This document shows positions 8,397 through 17,079 of a stretch of 64,000 nucleotides of DNA, piece after piece (the first letter of the stretch is position 1; each line of letters starts with the position of its first letter). Made by a program: the position numbers and the translations under genes. The notes under the pieces are model-generated. The model had not been told where the DNA came from. It saw nothing but the letters and a program-made list of their open reading frames with translations, and made no database searches. The DNA is from Aldehydirespirator sp965221605. Lineage in GTDB: Bacteria > Actinomycetota > Acidimicrobiia > Acidimicrobiales > Aldehydirespiratoraceae. Location: NCBI GenBank assembly GCA_965221605.1, contig CBDCSK010000016.1:124001-188000 (forward strand), read 5' to 3'.

Positions 8397-9695
8397 GTGC
8401 CCCAAGCTGCCGAGCGGTCCAGACCCTGGTCGTGGCCTCTGCGACGCGCCTTCGTGGTAGCTGCGGGGGCGGTCGTGCGGCCCCTTCTCACCACCGCCAC
8501 CATCCGGTGGCTGCGCCACCTCCCCTCGGGTCCTGCCATTCTCCGGCGCCGCTACCGGGCTCCCCGGGTGTGGTGGCCCGACCGCCCACCGGTGGAGATT
8601 CCCCAGGATCTGCTGTCCCATACGGGAGTGCGCCGCGACGAGCAGGCTGCGCAGGAGGCCTTCGAGGACGAGCCCCTGCACTCGTTCCACCACAACTTCG
8701 GTGTGGCTGTCGTCTGGGCCCTGGCCCGGCTCTGGCAGTCGATCCTCTTCGTCGGGCCCAGGCTGGTACGGGCGGTGGAGCATGCCAAGAGAACTGGAGC
8801 CGCTCCCACAACTACTCCGGAGACGCGATCGCCGCAGGTATGGACGGATTGGGTGCACGACCGGGCCCGTCGCATCGGCATGAGCACCGTCGGCTTCGCT
8901 CCCTACGACGAGCGCTACACGTTCGCCGAGCATGCCCATGAGGCTGCGGGGCCGAACGTGATCGTGTGCGTGCTGGAGCAGAACTGGGAGTCGAACGAGA
9001 CGCTGCCCGGTCCGGTGGGGGAGCAGACCGCGCTCAGCACCAACGCCGAGATCATCGAGATGGCCTCGCAACTGGCCGAGGCCATCGTCGACGCCGGCTT
9101 TGCGGCTCGGGCCCACTCGACGGAGGGGATCGCCGTCGTGCACCACTACGGGATCGAGGCCGGCCTCGGCCAGATGGGGGTCAACGGCCAGTTGCTGACG
9201 CCGGAGGCCGGGTCCCGCTGCCGCCTGGCCATGGTCACCACCCAGATGCCGCTGGTGCTGGGGGAACCGCGCGACTTCGGGATACCCCGCATCTGCGACG
9301 AGTGCCAGGCCTGCGTCCGGCGCTGCCCCGCCGGTGCCATCCCCGTCAAGCGCACCTGGTACCGGGGAATCGAGAAGTCCAAGCTGAACCTGGCCCGGTG
9401 CTTCCCGGTGGTCTCGCAGGTCCACGGATGCTCGATCTGCATGAAGGTCTGCCCGATACAGCGCTACGGCCTCGCCGAGGTCATCCGGCACCGGGCCTCG
9501 ACCGGCGAGATCCTCGGTGTCGGCAGCGACGAGCTCGAGGGATACGTCTGGCCCATTGACGGACGCCGCTACGGCCCAGGCCGGCGCCCCAAGCTCGAGC
9601 CGGACTTCTTCGAGCTCGAGGTCCTGCCGGTGAACCGCGACGGGACCCCCAAGTCGGGGCCGGCCCCGGCCCGCGTACCCACGCCGCTGACCTGA
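8397..9695 (+). CDS. Reductive-dehalogenase/QueG-like 4Fe-4S protein
   Basis: A 432-residue protein. RR at 16-17 followed by a hydrophobic run (RRAFVVAAGAVV) resembles a weak twin-arginine signal or membrane anchor. The central GLGQMGVNGQLLTPEAG followed by CRLAMVTT is the segment shared by corrinoid-dependent reductive dehalogenases and epoxyqueuosine reductase. The C-terminal region holds two 4Fe-4S clusters: C300-x2-C-x2-C-x3-C, then C335, C345, C348 and C352. It is far from a normal QueG in its N-terminus and in context. It starts the large catabolic operon, 5 nt before a dehydrogenase. A reductase role, possibly cobalamin-dependent, is inferred; no RdhB anchor gene is adjacent. Confidence 0.75.
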   Translation: MPQAAERSRPWSWPLRRAFVVAAGAVVRPLLTTATIRWLRHLPSGPAILRRRYRAPRVWWPDRPPVEIPQDLLSHTGVRRDEQAAQEAFEDEPLHSFHHNFGVAVVWALARLWQSILFVGPRLVRAVEHAKRTGAAPTTTPETRSPQVWTDWVHDRARRIGMSTVGFAPYDERYTFAEHAHEAAGPNVIVCVLEQNWESNETLPGPVGEQTALSTNAEIIEMASQLAEAIVDAGFAARAHSTEGIAVVHHYGIEAGLGQMGVNGQLLTPEAGSRCRLAMVTTQMPLVLGEPRDFGIPRICDECQACVRRCPAGAIPVKRTWYRGIEKSKLNLARCFPVVSQVHGCSICMKVCPIQRYGLAEVIRHRASTGEILGVGSDELEGYVWPIDGRRYGPGRRPKLEPDFFELEVLPVNRDGTPKSGPAPARVPTPLT

Positions 9696-9700
9696 GCACG

Positions 9701-10549
9701 GTGTCCGACGCCAATCGCCCATCAGTCGGGTTCATCGGCCTCGGGTCGATGGGCGGCCCGATGGCCGACCGGGCGGCCCGCGACGGCTGGCAGCCACGAG
9801 TGTTCGATCCCCGTCCCGAGGCCGTCGCGCCCCGCATCGATTGCGGCGCGACCGCGGCGGGCTCCGCGGTCGAGGCCGGCCGTGGAGCCGACTTCGTATG
9901 CGTCACCGTCCACGACGATGCTCAGGCGCTGGACGTGATCGACGCGGAGATGATAGAGGCAATGGCCCCCGATGGGGTGGTGGTGCTGCACTCGACCGTC
10001 ACGGTGGCCACCGTCGCCGAGACCCACCACCGCTGCCGGCGGCGCGGGCGCCACCTAGTGGATGTGGGTGTGAGCGGCGGCCCCGCCGGAGCCCGCGACG
10101 GGACCCTGGTGCTGATCGCAGGCGGCGAGCCGGAGCATCTCGAGCGGCTGAGCCCGCTCTTCGACACCTACAGCTCCGAAGTGATCCCCTGCGGCCCGGC
10201 CGGGTCGGGGGCGACCGCCAAGGCGGCCCGCAACCTGATGGCGCTGGGGGCGATGGCCCTTGCGGCCGACGCCCTAGCCTTAGCCGAGCAGGGTGGCGTC
10301 GACCGGGAAGGCCTGGCCCGGGTGGTGGCCGCGACCGATCCGGCGAGCCGGGGCACCCGGCTGCTGGAGGGTGATCTCGGCACCGGTATCACTTCAACCG
10401 GTGTGGCATTCACCGGCCGCAAGGACCTCGAAGTGCTCCGGAGCATCGGGGCGGATCTCGAAGTCTCGGTACCCGCGGTGGATGCCGCCATCGCCAGCTG
10501 GGAACGGGTGGTGGAACTGGTAGCACGATCCGAGCAAGGTCCCCGCTAG
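9701..10549 (+). CDS. NAD(P)-dependent beta-hydroxyacid dehydrogenase (3-hydroxyisobutyrate dehydrogenase family)
   Basis: A 282-residue two-domain dehydrogenase. The Rossmann motif GLGSMGGPM is near residue 14, the substrate loop DVGVSGGPAGA near residue 120, and the catalytic lysine in GATAKAARNLM near residue 170. These are the hallmarks of the 3-hydroxyisobutyrate/tartronate-semialdehyde reductase family. The natural substrate is unknown. The GTG start follows the Fe-S protein stop by 5 nt, and its TAG stop is immediately followed by the ATG of the acyl-CoA dehydrogenase, so it is firmly inside the operon. Confidence 0.88.
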   Translation: MSDANRPSVGFIGLGSMGGPMADRAARDGWQPRVFDPRPEAVAPRIDCGATAAGSAVEAGRGADFVCVTVHDDAQALDVIDAEMIEAMAPDGVVVLHSTVTVATVAETHHRCRRRGRHLVDVGVSGGPAGARDGTLVLIAGGEPEHLERLSPLFDTYSSEVIPCGPAGSGATAKAARNLMALGAMALAADALALAEQGGVDREGLARVVAATDPASRGTRLLEGDLGTGITSTGVAFTGRKDLEVLRSIGADLEVSVPAVDAAIASWERVVELVARSEQGPR

Positions 10550-11686
10550 ATGCGCAGAACGATCTTCACCGAGGAGCACCAGCTGTTCCGCGAGTCGGTG
10601 AGAACCTTCATCGAGCGCGAGGCCGTGCCCCACACCGACCGCTGGGAGCGCGACGGTCTGGTCGACCGCTCGTTCTGGGAGAAGGCCGCGGCCGCCGGCT
10701 TCGTCGGCTTCGAGGCACCGGCCGCCTACGGCGGCCTGGGAGTGCGGGACTTCCGGTTCAACGCGGTGATCGACGAGGAGATGATGTACGCGTCAGCGGT
10801 CGGCGACGGCTTCGGCATGGCCAACGACATCATGGTCCCGTACCTGCTTGACCTGACCGACGACGATCAGAAGTCGAGATGGCTGCCCGGCTTCACCTCA
10901 GGTTCGCTCATCGCTGCGGTGGCCATGTCCGAGCCCCAGGCCGGCTCGGACCTGCGGGCCATCGCTGCCACCGCGTCCAGGGACGGCGACTGCTACATCG
11001 TCAACGGCACCAAGACGTTCATCACCAGCGGTCTGCAGGCCGATCTGGTGGTGACGGTGGTCCGCGATGAGGAGGCGGGAGGGCAGCTCAGCCTGCTGGC
11101 GGTCGAGCGAGGCACTCCCGGTTTCGAGCGGGGCCGCAAACTGGACAAGGTCGGCCACCGGGCCCAGGACACCAGCGAGCTCTTCTACAGCGACGCCCGG
11201 GTGCCCTGCGCCAACCGGTTGGGAGAGGCCGGCAAGGGTCTCGCCTACCTGAAGCAGAACCTGCCCCAGGAACGGCTGTCCATGGCCGTCACCGCGGTGG
11301 CCGCGGCCGAGAAGGCCCTGCAGGTCACCATGGAGTACTGCCGGGAGCGCATCGTCTTCGGCCGGCCGGTGGGCAGCCACCAGGCCAACCGGTTCACGAT
11401 CGCCGAGATGCTGGCCGAGATCGCCCGCGAGCGCTGTCACGTCGACCGTTGCATCCAGGCCCACGTCGACGCCGAGCTCACCGCGGTGGAGGCGGCCGCG
11501 GTGAAGCTCACCGCGAGCGAACTGCAGTTCCAGGTGGTCGACCGCTGCCTGCAGTTGCACGGCGGCTACGGCTACATGGACGAGTACCTGATCTCGCGGC
11601 TGTGGAGGGACGCCCGGGTGCAGCGCATCTACGGGGGCACCAGCGAGATCATGAAGGAGATCATCGGCCGCGACGCCGGCTTCTGA
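10550..11686 (+). CDS. Acyl-CoA dehydrogenase
   Basis: A 378-residue FAD enzyme that introduces an alpha,beta double bond into an acyl-CoA. The flavin-binding signature AVAMSEPQAGSDL lies near residue 125, FITSG near 160, and the C-terminal IYGGTSEIMKEIIGRD is intact. Length is normal. It begins directly after the previous stop (TAGATG) and is followed by the tandem-repeat junction leading to a second acyl-CoA dehydrogenase. Two dehydrogenases in series suggest either a heteromeric enzyme of the FadE/ChsE type or two sequential steps. Confidence 0.94.
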   Translation: MRRTIFTEEHQLFRESVRTFIEREAVPHTDRWERDGLVDRSFWEKAAAAGFVGFEAPAAYGGLGVRDFRFNAVIDEEMMYASAVGDGFGMANDIMVPYLLDLTDDDQKSRWLPGFTSGSLIAAVAMSEPQAGSDLRAIAATASRDGDCYIVNGTKTFITSGLQADLVVTVVRDEEAGGQLSLLAVERGTPGFERGRKLDKVGHRAQDTSELFYSDARVPCANRLGEAGKGLAYLKQNLPQERLSMAVTAVAAAEKALQVTMEYCRERIVFGRPVGSHQANRFTIAEMLAEIARERCHVDRCIQAHVDAELTAVEAAAVKLTASELQFQVVDRCLQLHGGYGYMDEYLISRLWRDARVQRIYGGTSEIMKEIIGRDAGF

Positions 11687-11736
11687 TGGCCCCACAGCCC
11701 ATGAACGGACCCCACAGCATCACCCACAGCCCATGA
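11686..11736 (+). CDS. Bridging mini-ORF 1 (16 aa) between acyl-CoA dehydrogenases
   Basis: The ATG at 11686 shares one base with the upstream TGA (TGATG). The frame runs 16 codons and stops at TGA 11734-11736, which overlaps the next ATG (11733) as ATGA. The peptide begins MAPQPMNGPHS. It consists largely of the 32-bp repeat. Probably a coupling element rather than a functional peptide. Confidence 0.3.
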   Translation: MAPQPMNGPHSITHSP

Positions 11737-11786
11737 ACGGACCCCACAGCATCACCGGCAGCCCATGAACGGGTCCGGCAGCGTCG
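11691..11786 (+). repeat. 32-bp tandem repeat, three units, spanning the next start codon
   Basis: Two identical 32-bp units (11691-11722 and 11723-11754) are followed by a diverged third unit (11755-11786). Each contains ATGAACGG, placing ATGs at 11701, 11733 and 11765. Only the last opens the downstream gene. The unit length is 2 modulo 3, so each ATG reads to a TGA that overlaps the next ATG. The third unit encodes the first residues of the acyl-CoA dehydrogenase. Confidence 0.93.
11733..11768 (+). CDS. Bridging mini-ORF 2 (11 aa)
   Basis: ATG 11733 overlaps the preceding mini-ORF's stop. The frame encodes 11 residues (MNGPHSITGSP) and its TGA (11766-11768) overlaps the acyl-CoA dehydrogenase ATG at 11765. 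It is the second link of the chain that covers the 78-nt gap completely. Confidence 0.3.
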   Translation: MNGPHSITGSP

Positions 11787-12940
11787 CCCGCAGCCACCTC
11801 GAGGTGGAGGAGTGGCTCCGCGCGTCGCTTCCGGATGCCTGGGTCGCCTGCGTCGACGGGGGCCGGTCGCCCGGATCGGCCAGCCGCTACCCGGACTTCG
11901 ACGAGACGGCGTGGCTGGCAGAGATGTTCGACCGGCGCTACCTCATGGCGTCCTGGCCCGTCGAGTACGGCGGGCTGGGATGGAGTCGCGAGATGGCTCT
12001 GGCCGCGTTCGAGGCCCTGTCGCGCTACGAGGTGCCCCTGCCGCTGTACGTCACCAGCCTTCTGCTGGCCGGACACGGGCTGCTTCAGCACGGGACCGCG
12101 GAACAGCGCGACCGCTTCCTGCCCAAGATGGCGACCGCGTCGGAGATCTGGTGCCAGCTCTTCAGCGAGCCCGAGGCCGGATCGGATCTGGCGTCGCTAC
12201 GGACCCGAGCCGAGCGCGACGCCGGCGGGTGGTTGGTGACCGGCCAGAAGGTCTGGTCGACCTGGGCCCACTTCGCCCGGTGGGGGCTCCTGCTGGCCCG
12301 GACCGGGGCCGCGGAGTCGAGGCACCGGGGGATCACCTGCTTCGTGGTCGACATGGAGTCGCCGGGCATCGAAGTGCGGCCGCTGCGCCAGCTGACCGGC
12401 GACGCATCCTTCAACGAGGTGTTCATGGATCAGGTGCCCGTCGACGACTCGATGCGCCTCGGCGGTGTCGACGAGGGCTGGAACGTGGCCCGCTCGGTGC
12501 TGCAGGCAGAGCGGGGCGAGCTCGGACAGCGGCGAGTGGGGGGAGCCGACATCCACCGGCTGATCGACCGCCATCGGGGCACAGCCGGTCCCGAGGCCCG
12601 GCAGCGTCTGGCCGCACGGTACGCCCAGGAGCGCATCCTGGGCTGGATGGCGTGGCGCGGGTACGGCCGCGGGCTTGAGGCTCAGGCGGTGAAGCTGCTC
12701 CGGGCTGAGGCCAACATGGCTCTCCAGTCCCTCGCCGTCAGCCTCGAGGGCCCGCGCGCCGGCGCCCACGACGGCGCCGAGGCCGAGACGGCCGAGATCG
12801 TCTACGGGTTCTTGAGGTCGAGGGCCAACTCCATCGCGGGCGGCACGTCGGAGATCATGAGGAACGTGATCGGCGAGCGGCTTCTCGGGCTGCCCCGGGA
12901 GCCCCGGGCTGCGACGGGAGCCGGTGGGCTGGACCGATGA
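11765..12940 (+). CDS. Acyl-CoA dehydrogenase family protein
   Basis: A 391-residue FAD-dependent dehydrogenase. CQLFSEPEAGSDLASL near residue 120 and the C-terminal AGGTSEIMRNVIGERLLG are diagnostic. The C-terminal LGLPREP matches that of the acyl-CoA dehydrogenase at the window end, suggesting the same subfamily. The start is supported by the ATGA overlap with the bridging mini-ORF. The 3' end overlaps the CoA ligase by 4 nt (ATGA). With the neighbouring dehydrogenase it may form a heteromeric pair, as in steroid side-chain degradation; this is inference. Confidence 0.92.
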   Translation: MNGSGSVARSHLEVEEWLRASLPDAWVACVDGGRSPGSASRYPDFDETAWLAEMFDRRYLMASWPVEYGGLGWSREMALAAFEALSRYEVPLPLYVTSLLLAGHGLLQHGTAEQRDRFLPKMATASEIWCQLFSEPEAGSDLASLRTRAERDAGGWLVTGQKVWSTWAHFARWGLLLARTGAAESRHRGITCFVVDMESPGIEVRPLRQLTGDASFNEVFMDQVPVDDSMRLGGVDEGWNVARSVLQAERGELGQRRVGGADIHRLIDRHRGTAGPEARQRLAARYAQERILGWMAWRGYGRGLEAQAVKLLRAEANMALQSLAVSLEGPRAGAHDGAEAETAEIVYGFLRSRANSIAGGTSEIMRNVIGERLLGLPREPRAATGAGGLDR

Positions 12941-14514
12941 GGGTCGCCGACGTCGTTCGCCGCCATGCTACGGCCCGCCCCCACGATGCCGCCCTGGTGT
13001 GCGGGTCCGAGCGGTTCACCTGGAAGGACCTCGACGAGCGAACCGACGCGCTGGCCGCGGTCCTGGCCGGCATGTCCGAGCCCGGTGGCCGGGTCGCGAT
13101 AGTGACCGCCAACTGCCACCAACACCTCGAGACGGTCTTCGCCGCGTCCAAGGCATCTCTCATCTCGGTGCCTCTCAGCCACCGGTGGAACAGCCGCGAG
13201 CTGACCGCCACGATCAGCGACGTGGAGCCGGCCGCCCTCGTGCTCGATCTAGGCCTTCCCGGATCGGTGGGCCTTGAGCTGATTGACATGTTGGCCCCTA
13301 CACCGGTGCTCGCCCTCGGTGGGCACCATCCGGGAGCCGTCGACTACGAAGACGCTCTCGAGGAAGGCCGCAGGCGACCGGCAGCGCAGCGGGATGCCTG
13401 GCACCACCATGTGATCGGGTTCACCAGCGGCACGACGGGACGGCCCCGCGGCGCGGTGCTGTCCCAGCAGCAGGCCCTGGCCGCCGCGACGTGGCTGGCA
13501 GCCCTGTTCACCATCGGCGCCGAGGACTGCTTCCTGGCTTGCATGCCCATGTACGTGTACCGGGGCGGGTCGGGAGTGCTGGCACCCGCACTGGTGGGGG
13601 CCCGCAGCGTGGTATGCGACTTCGACGCCGACACCGTCATCAGGGCCATCCGCGACGAGGACGTCACCCATGCCATCCTCGCCCCGGTGATGGTCGACCG
13701 GATCCTGGCCAGTCCGCACGCCGCCGGAGGAGGGCTCGGCTCGCTGCGCGAGGTGTGGGTGGGCGGCGCCCCGTCGACACCGGAGTCGATCACCGCGCTC
13801 CAGCGCCTCACCGGTGCGACAGTGGGATCGGTGTACGGCGCCACCGAGGCCACCGCGGTGGTGTCGATGCGATGGCCCGCTGACGCGGCGCACGGACACC
13901 TTCTGAGATCCATCGGTCGCCCGGCCCCGCTCAACGACGTGAGGGTGGTTGCCGTGTCCGGTCGGGAGGCCGGACCGGGCGAGCCGGGAGAGATCCACGT
14001 GCGGGGATCCACTGTCATGTCCGGCTACTGGCCCGACGCCGACGGCGAAGGCTTGGCGGACGGCTGGTACCGCACGGGCGACATCGCGGTACGCGACGAC
14101 GAGGGCTACCTGTTCCTGGTGGATCGCCGGGCCGACATCATCAACAGCGGCGGCCTCAACGTGTACTCGGTCGAGGTGGAGCAGGTTCTGCTGGCCCATC
14201 CCGGAGTGGCCGAGTGCGCGGTGGTGAGCTCTCCCGACGAGACCATGGGCGAGGCCGTCACCGCGGTGGTGGTTCAGGCGGGCGGTCCGGTTGAATTCAC
14301 GGAGCTGGAGCGGCACTGCCGGGCGGCACTGGCGAGTTACAAGTGTCCCCGGCAGTGGGTTCTGTCTGCCGGCCTGCCCCGCAACTCCCTGGGCAAGATC
14401 GACAAGAAGGCGATCCGGGACGACCGCTGGGCCGGCCACCAGACCAGCATCGCCGGCTCGCGAGCTAGAGGCCCTGGTGAGCCAGAAGGGCGTTCAGGAG
14501 CGAACGATGACTGA
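12937..14514 (+). CDS. Acyl-CoA synthetase (AMP-binding family)
   Basis: A 525-residue adenylate-forming ligase. GFTSGTTGRPRGAV near residue 165 is the phosphate loop, VYGATEATAV near 300 the second core motif, and RTGDIAVRDDEGY near 375 the hinge region. The lysine-containing NSLGKIDKKAI near 490 completes adenylation. It presumably loads the operon's substrate onto CoA. ATG overlaps the upstream TGA by 4 nt, and its own end overlaps the CoA-transferase start by 8 nt. It is related to but distinct from the ligases at 2 and 28224. Confidence 0.94.
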   Translation: MRVADVVRRHATARPHDAALVCGSERFTWKDLDERTDALAAVLAGMSEPGGRVAIVTANCHQHLETVFAASKASLISVPLSHRWNSRELTATISDVEPAALVLDLGLPGSVGLELIDMLAPTPVLALGGHHPGAVDYEDALEEGRRRPAAQRDAWHHHVIGFTSGTTGRPRGAVLSQQQALAAATWLAALFTIGAEDCFLACMPMYVYRGGSGVLAPALVGARSVVCDFDADTVIRAIRDEDVTHAILAPVMVDRILASPHAAGGGLGSLREVWVGGAPSTPESITALQRLTGATVGSVYGATEATAVVSMRWPADAAHGHLLRSIGRPAPLNDVRVVAVSGREAGPGEPGEIHVRGSTVMSGYWPDADGEGLADGWYRTGDIAVRDDEGYLFLVDRRADIINSGGLNVYSVEVEQVLLAHPGVAECAVVSSPDETMGEAVTAVVVQAGGPVEFTELERHCRAALASYKCPRQWVLSAGLPRNSLGKIDKKAIRDDRWAGHQTSIAGSRARGPGEPEGRSGANDD

Positions 14515-15733
14515 CAGCACCACTCCGGCAGACCATTCCCCGCCCCTGGAAGGGGTCCGCATTCTCGACCTGACCAGAGCGACGTCGGGTCCCTACTGCA
14601 CGCAGATCCTGGCCGACCTGGGCGCCGACGTGGTGAAGCTGGAGGAGCCGCCGGGCCCCCGGGGCCGGGACCAGATCGATCCGTTCAACACCATCGACGG
14701 GATGGACGCCTACTTCCTGTGCGTCAACCGGAGCAAGCGCAGCATCGCCTTCCCGCTGGGCCACGAGCGGGGCCCGGATCTCGTCGGTGCGCTGGCAGGC
14801 GCCGCCGACGTCGTCATCGAGAACTTCCGCCCAGGCGTAGCCGAGAAGCTGGGCGTCGGAGCGAGCCGGCTACGAGCGAGCAACAGCCGCCTCATCACCT
14901 GCTCGCTGTCGGGCTTCGGCGCCACCGGACCCCTGAGGGACCGGGCCGCGTACGACATCACCGTGCAGGCCCAGACCGGGGTCATGAGCTTCATCGACCG
15001 CCGCGACCCGGCCGGGCGGTTGGCGCCCATTCCGATGCCGGTCGCCGACCTGCTCGCGGGCATCTACTGCGCGGTGGCGGTGCCGGCCGCTCTGGTGCGG
15101 CGGGCCGCCACCGGTCAAGGCGCCCACATCGACGTGGCCATGTACGACGCGCTGCTGTCGTGGTTCGTGGGGTTCGGAGTGCATCAGCTCAACTTCGGCC
15201 AGCCCACCGACATCGCTGACAAGATCCTGTGGGGCAGCTTCGAGACCCGGGACCGCCCGCTGGTCATTACCGCCCACCGCCCCGCCCAATGGCAGCGGTT
15301 CTGCGCAGCGCTCGACCGGCGCGACTGGATCGAGGATCCCCGCTTCGCGGAACCCGCCGACCGGGCCGGCAACATCGACGAGTTGAAGGGCCTCATCGCC
15401 GGCGTGCTCGCCACCAGGGGCGCCGACGAGTGGATCGAGGCATTCGAGCGGCAGGGCCTGTCGTTCTCGGACACGTTCACGATGGCCGAGGCCCTGGAAC
15501 ACCCCCACACCGCCGAACGCGAGATGGTGGTCGAGGTCGACGATCCGTCAGCCGGGCCGATGCGCCTGCTCGGCAACCCGGTGAAGTTCGCCGGTCTGGA
15601 GACCAGCTACTCGCCGCCACCGCGGGTGGGCCAGCACTCGGTCGAGGTTCTCTCCGAGTGGCTCGGCTACGACCGCGACCAACTTGAGGATCTGGTCTCC
15701 TCCGATTTCGTCTACGACCCGGAGTTCTCGTAG
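14507..15733 (+). CDS. CaiB/BaiF family CoA-transferase
   Basis: A 408-residue family III CoA-transferase. The N-terminal GVRILDLTRATSGPYCTQ and LGADVVKLEEPPG are diagnostic, and the active-site Asp is in RAAYDITVQAQTG near residue 150. It moves CoA between carboxylates, here perhaps recycling CoA onto the pathway's starting acid. The ATG at 14507 has CAGGAG 7 nt upstream and lies 8 nt inside the ligase gene. Having both a ligase and a CoA-transferase suggests two activation routes or an end-product CoA exchange. Confidence 0.94.
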   Translation: MTDSTTPADHSPPLEGVRILDLTRATSGPYCTQILADLGADVVKLEEPPGPRGRDQIDPFNTIDGMDAYFLCVNRSKRSIAFPLGHERGPDLVGALAGAADVVIENFRPGVAEKLGVGASRLRASNSRLITCSLSGFGATGPLRDRAAYDITVQAQTGVMSFIDRRDPAGRLAPIPMPVADLLAGIYCAVAVPAALVRRAATGQGAHIDVAMYDALLSWFVGFGVHQLNFGQPTDIADKILWGSFETRDRPLVITAHRPAQWQRFCAALDRRDWIEDPRFAEPADRAGNIDELKGLIAGVLATRGADEWIEAFERQGLSFSDTFTMAEALEHPHTAEREMVVEVDDPSAGPMRLLGNPVKFAGLETSYSPPPRVGQHSVEVLSEWLGYDRDQLEDLVSSDFVYDPEFS

Positions 15734-15819
15734 CGGATCTGATGGGGGACCACCCGGGCGCCATTCCATGCGTATAGTTTCGTAGCTTCGCGAGATCGAC
15801 TTCAGAGGCGGCATCACAT

Positions 15820-17046
15820 ATGACCGAACCGGTGCACATCCTCGGTGGCTGGCAGTCAGATTTCGCCGAGCGGGCGCCCGAGGGTGGCTTCTTCTCACTC
15901 CTGGAGGCGGCCACGCGGGGCGCGCTGGCCGACGCCGACCTCGAGCCCGCCGACATCGAAGTCGCCCACATCGGCAACCTGGCCGGCGAGTTGACCGCCT
16001 TCCAGGCCCAGCTCGGGGGCCTGCTGGTCAGCATCGACCCAGCCTTCATGGGCCTGCCAACGTCCCGTCACGAGGCCGCCTGCGCGTCCGGGAGCCTGGC
16101 CGCGCTGGCCGCAGCGGCCGAGATCGAGGCCCGCCGCTACGACGTGGCCCTGGTGGCCGGCGCCGAGATCCTCCGCAACGTGGGCGGTCTGCGGGCGGCC
16201 GAGCTGCTGAGCTGTGCGGGCTGGGCCGGCGAGGACGCCTTCGACGGAGACAACCTCTGGCCCCGCCTGTTCGCCGATGTGGCCGATGAGTACGACCGCC
16301 GCTACGGGCTGGCCCACGAGCATCTCGGCCGGATCGCCGAGGTGAACTTCGCCAACGCCCGCTTCAACCCCAACGCCCAGACCCGGAACTGGGACATCGA
16401 GGCAGGCGCCTTCGGAGACGACGACGACATCAACCCGGTGGTCGACCGCCACCTGCGCAAGATGGACTGCGGCCGGATAACCGACGGCTCCTGCGCGGTG
16501 GTGCTGGCCTCGGGCACCTACACCGAGCGTTGGGCCCGCCGCCGCGGCATCGACGCGGCCTCGGTCCCCCGACTCAAGGGCTGGGGCCACACCACCGCGC
16601 CCACGCTGCTGCCCGACAAGTTCAAGGCGAGCCAGGACGACCCCTACATCTTCCCCCACGTGCGCAAGGCCGCCACCGACGCCATGGCGAGAGCAGGGCT
16701 GCGCGGACCGCGAGAGCTTGACGCCATCGAGGTGCACGACTGCTTCTCAATCAGCGAGTACGCCGCCATCGACCACTTCGGCCTCACCCCTCCGGGCGAG
16801 TCGTGGCAGGCCGTGGAGGACGGCACCATCGAACGGGACGGCGAGGTGCCGGTGAACCCGAGCGGAGGTCTGCTCGGGATGGGTCATCCCGTGGGCGCCA
16901 CCGGGGTGCGCATGATGCTCGACGGGGCCAAGCAGGTGACGGGTCGGGCCGGCGAGTACCAGGTCGACGGGGCCCGCAACGCGGCCACGCTGAACATCGG
17001 GGGATCGTTCACCACGGTGGCCAGCATCATCGTGGGCGTCGACTGA
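15820..17046 (+). CDS. Thiolase-fold acyl-CoA acetyltransferase (SCP2/lipid-transfer type)
   Basis: A 408-residue thiolase. The nucleophilic Cys lies in HEAACASGSLAAL near residue 91, the HDCFSISEY motif near 306, and GMGHPVGATG near 353. HDCF, together with the absence of a C-terminal C-x-G-G (here LNIGGSFTT), places it with SCP2/Ltp-type thiolases, where the HDCF cysteine contributes to catalysis. It would cleave a beta-ketoacyl-CoA. The 86-nt gap upstream contains TATAGT at 15773 and no bridging ORF, so an internal promoter is possible. Confidence 0.92.
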   Translation: MTEPVHILGGWQSDFAERAPEGGFFSLLEAATRGALADADLEPADIEVAHIGNLAGELTAFQAQLGGLLVSIDPAFMGLPTSRHEAACASGSLAALAAAAEIEARRYDVALVAGAEILRNVGGLRAAELLSCAGWAGEDAFDGDNLWPRLFADVADEYDRRYGLAHEHLGRIAEVNFANARFNPNAQTRNWDIEAGAFGDDDDINPVVDRHLRKMDCGRITDGSCAVVLASGTYTERWARRRGIDAASVPRLKGWGHTTAPTLLPDKFKASQDDPYIFPHVRKAATDAMARAGLRGPRELDAIEVHDCFSISEYAAIDHFGLTPPGESWQAVEDGTIERDGEVPVNPSGGLLGMGHPVGATGVRMMLDGAKQVTGRAGEYQVDGARNAATLNIGGSFTTVASIIVGVD

Positions 17047-17079
17047 ACCGCACCACTCCGGACGCCGGCGGAGGCCAGC

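Noticed and set aside
15734..15819. Possible bridge between the CoA-transferase and thiolase genes
   Set aside because: The frame that ends on the thiolase ATG has no start codon after its last upstream stop.
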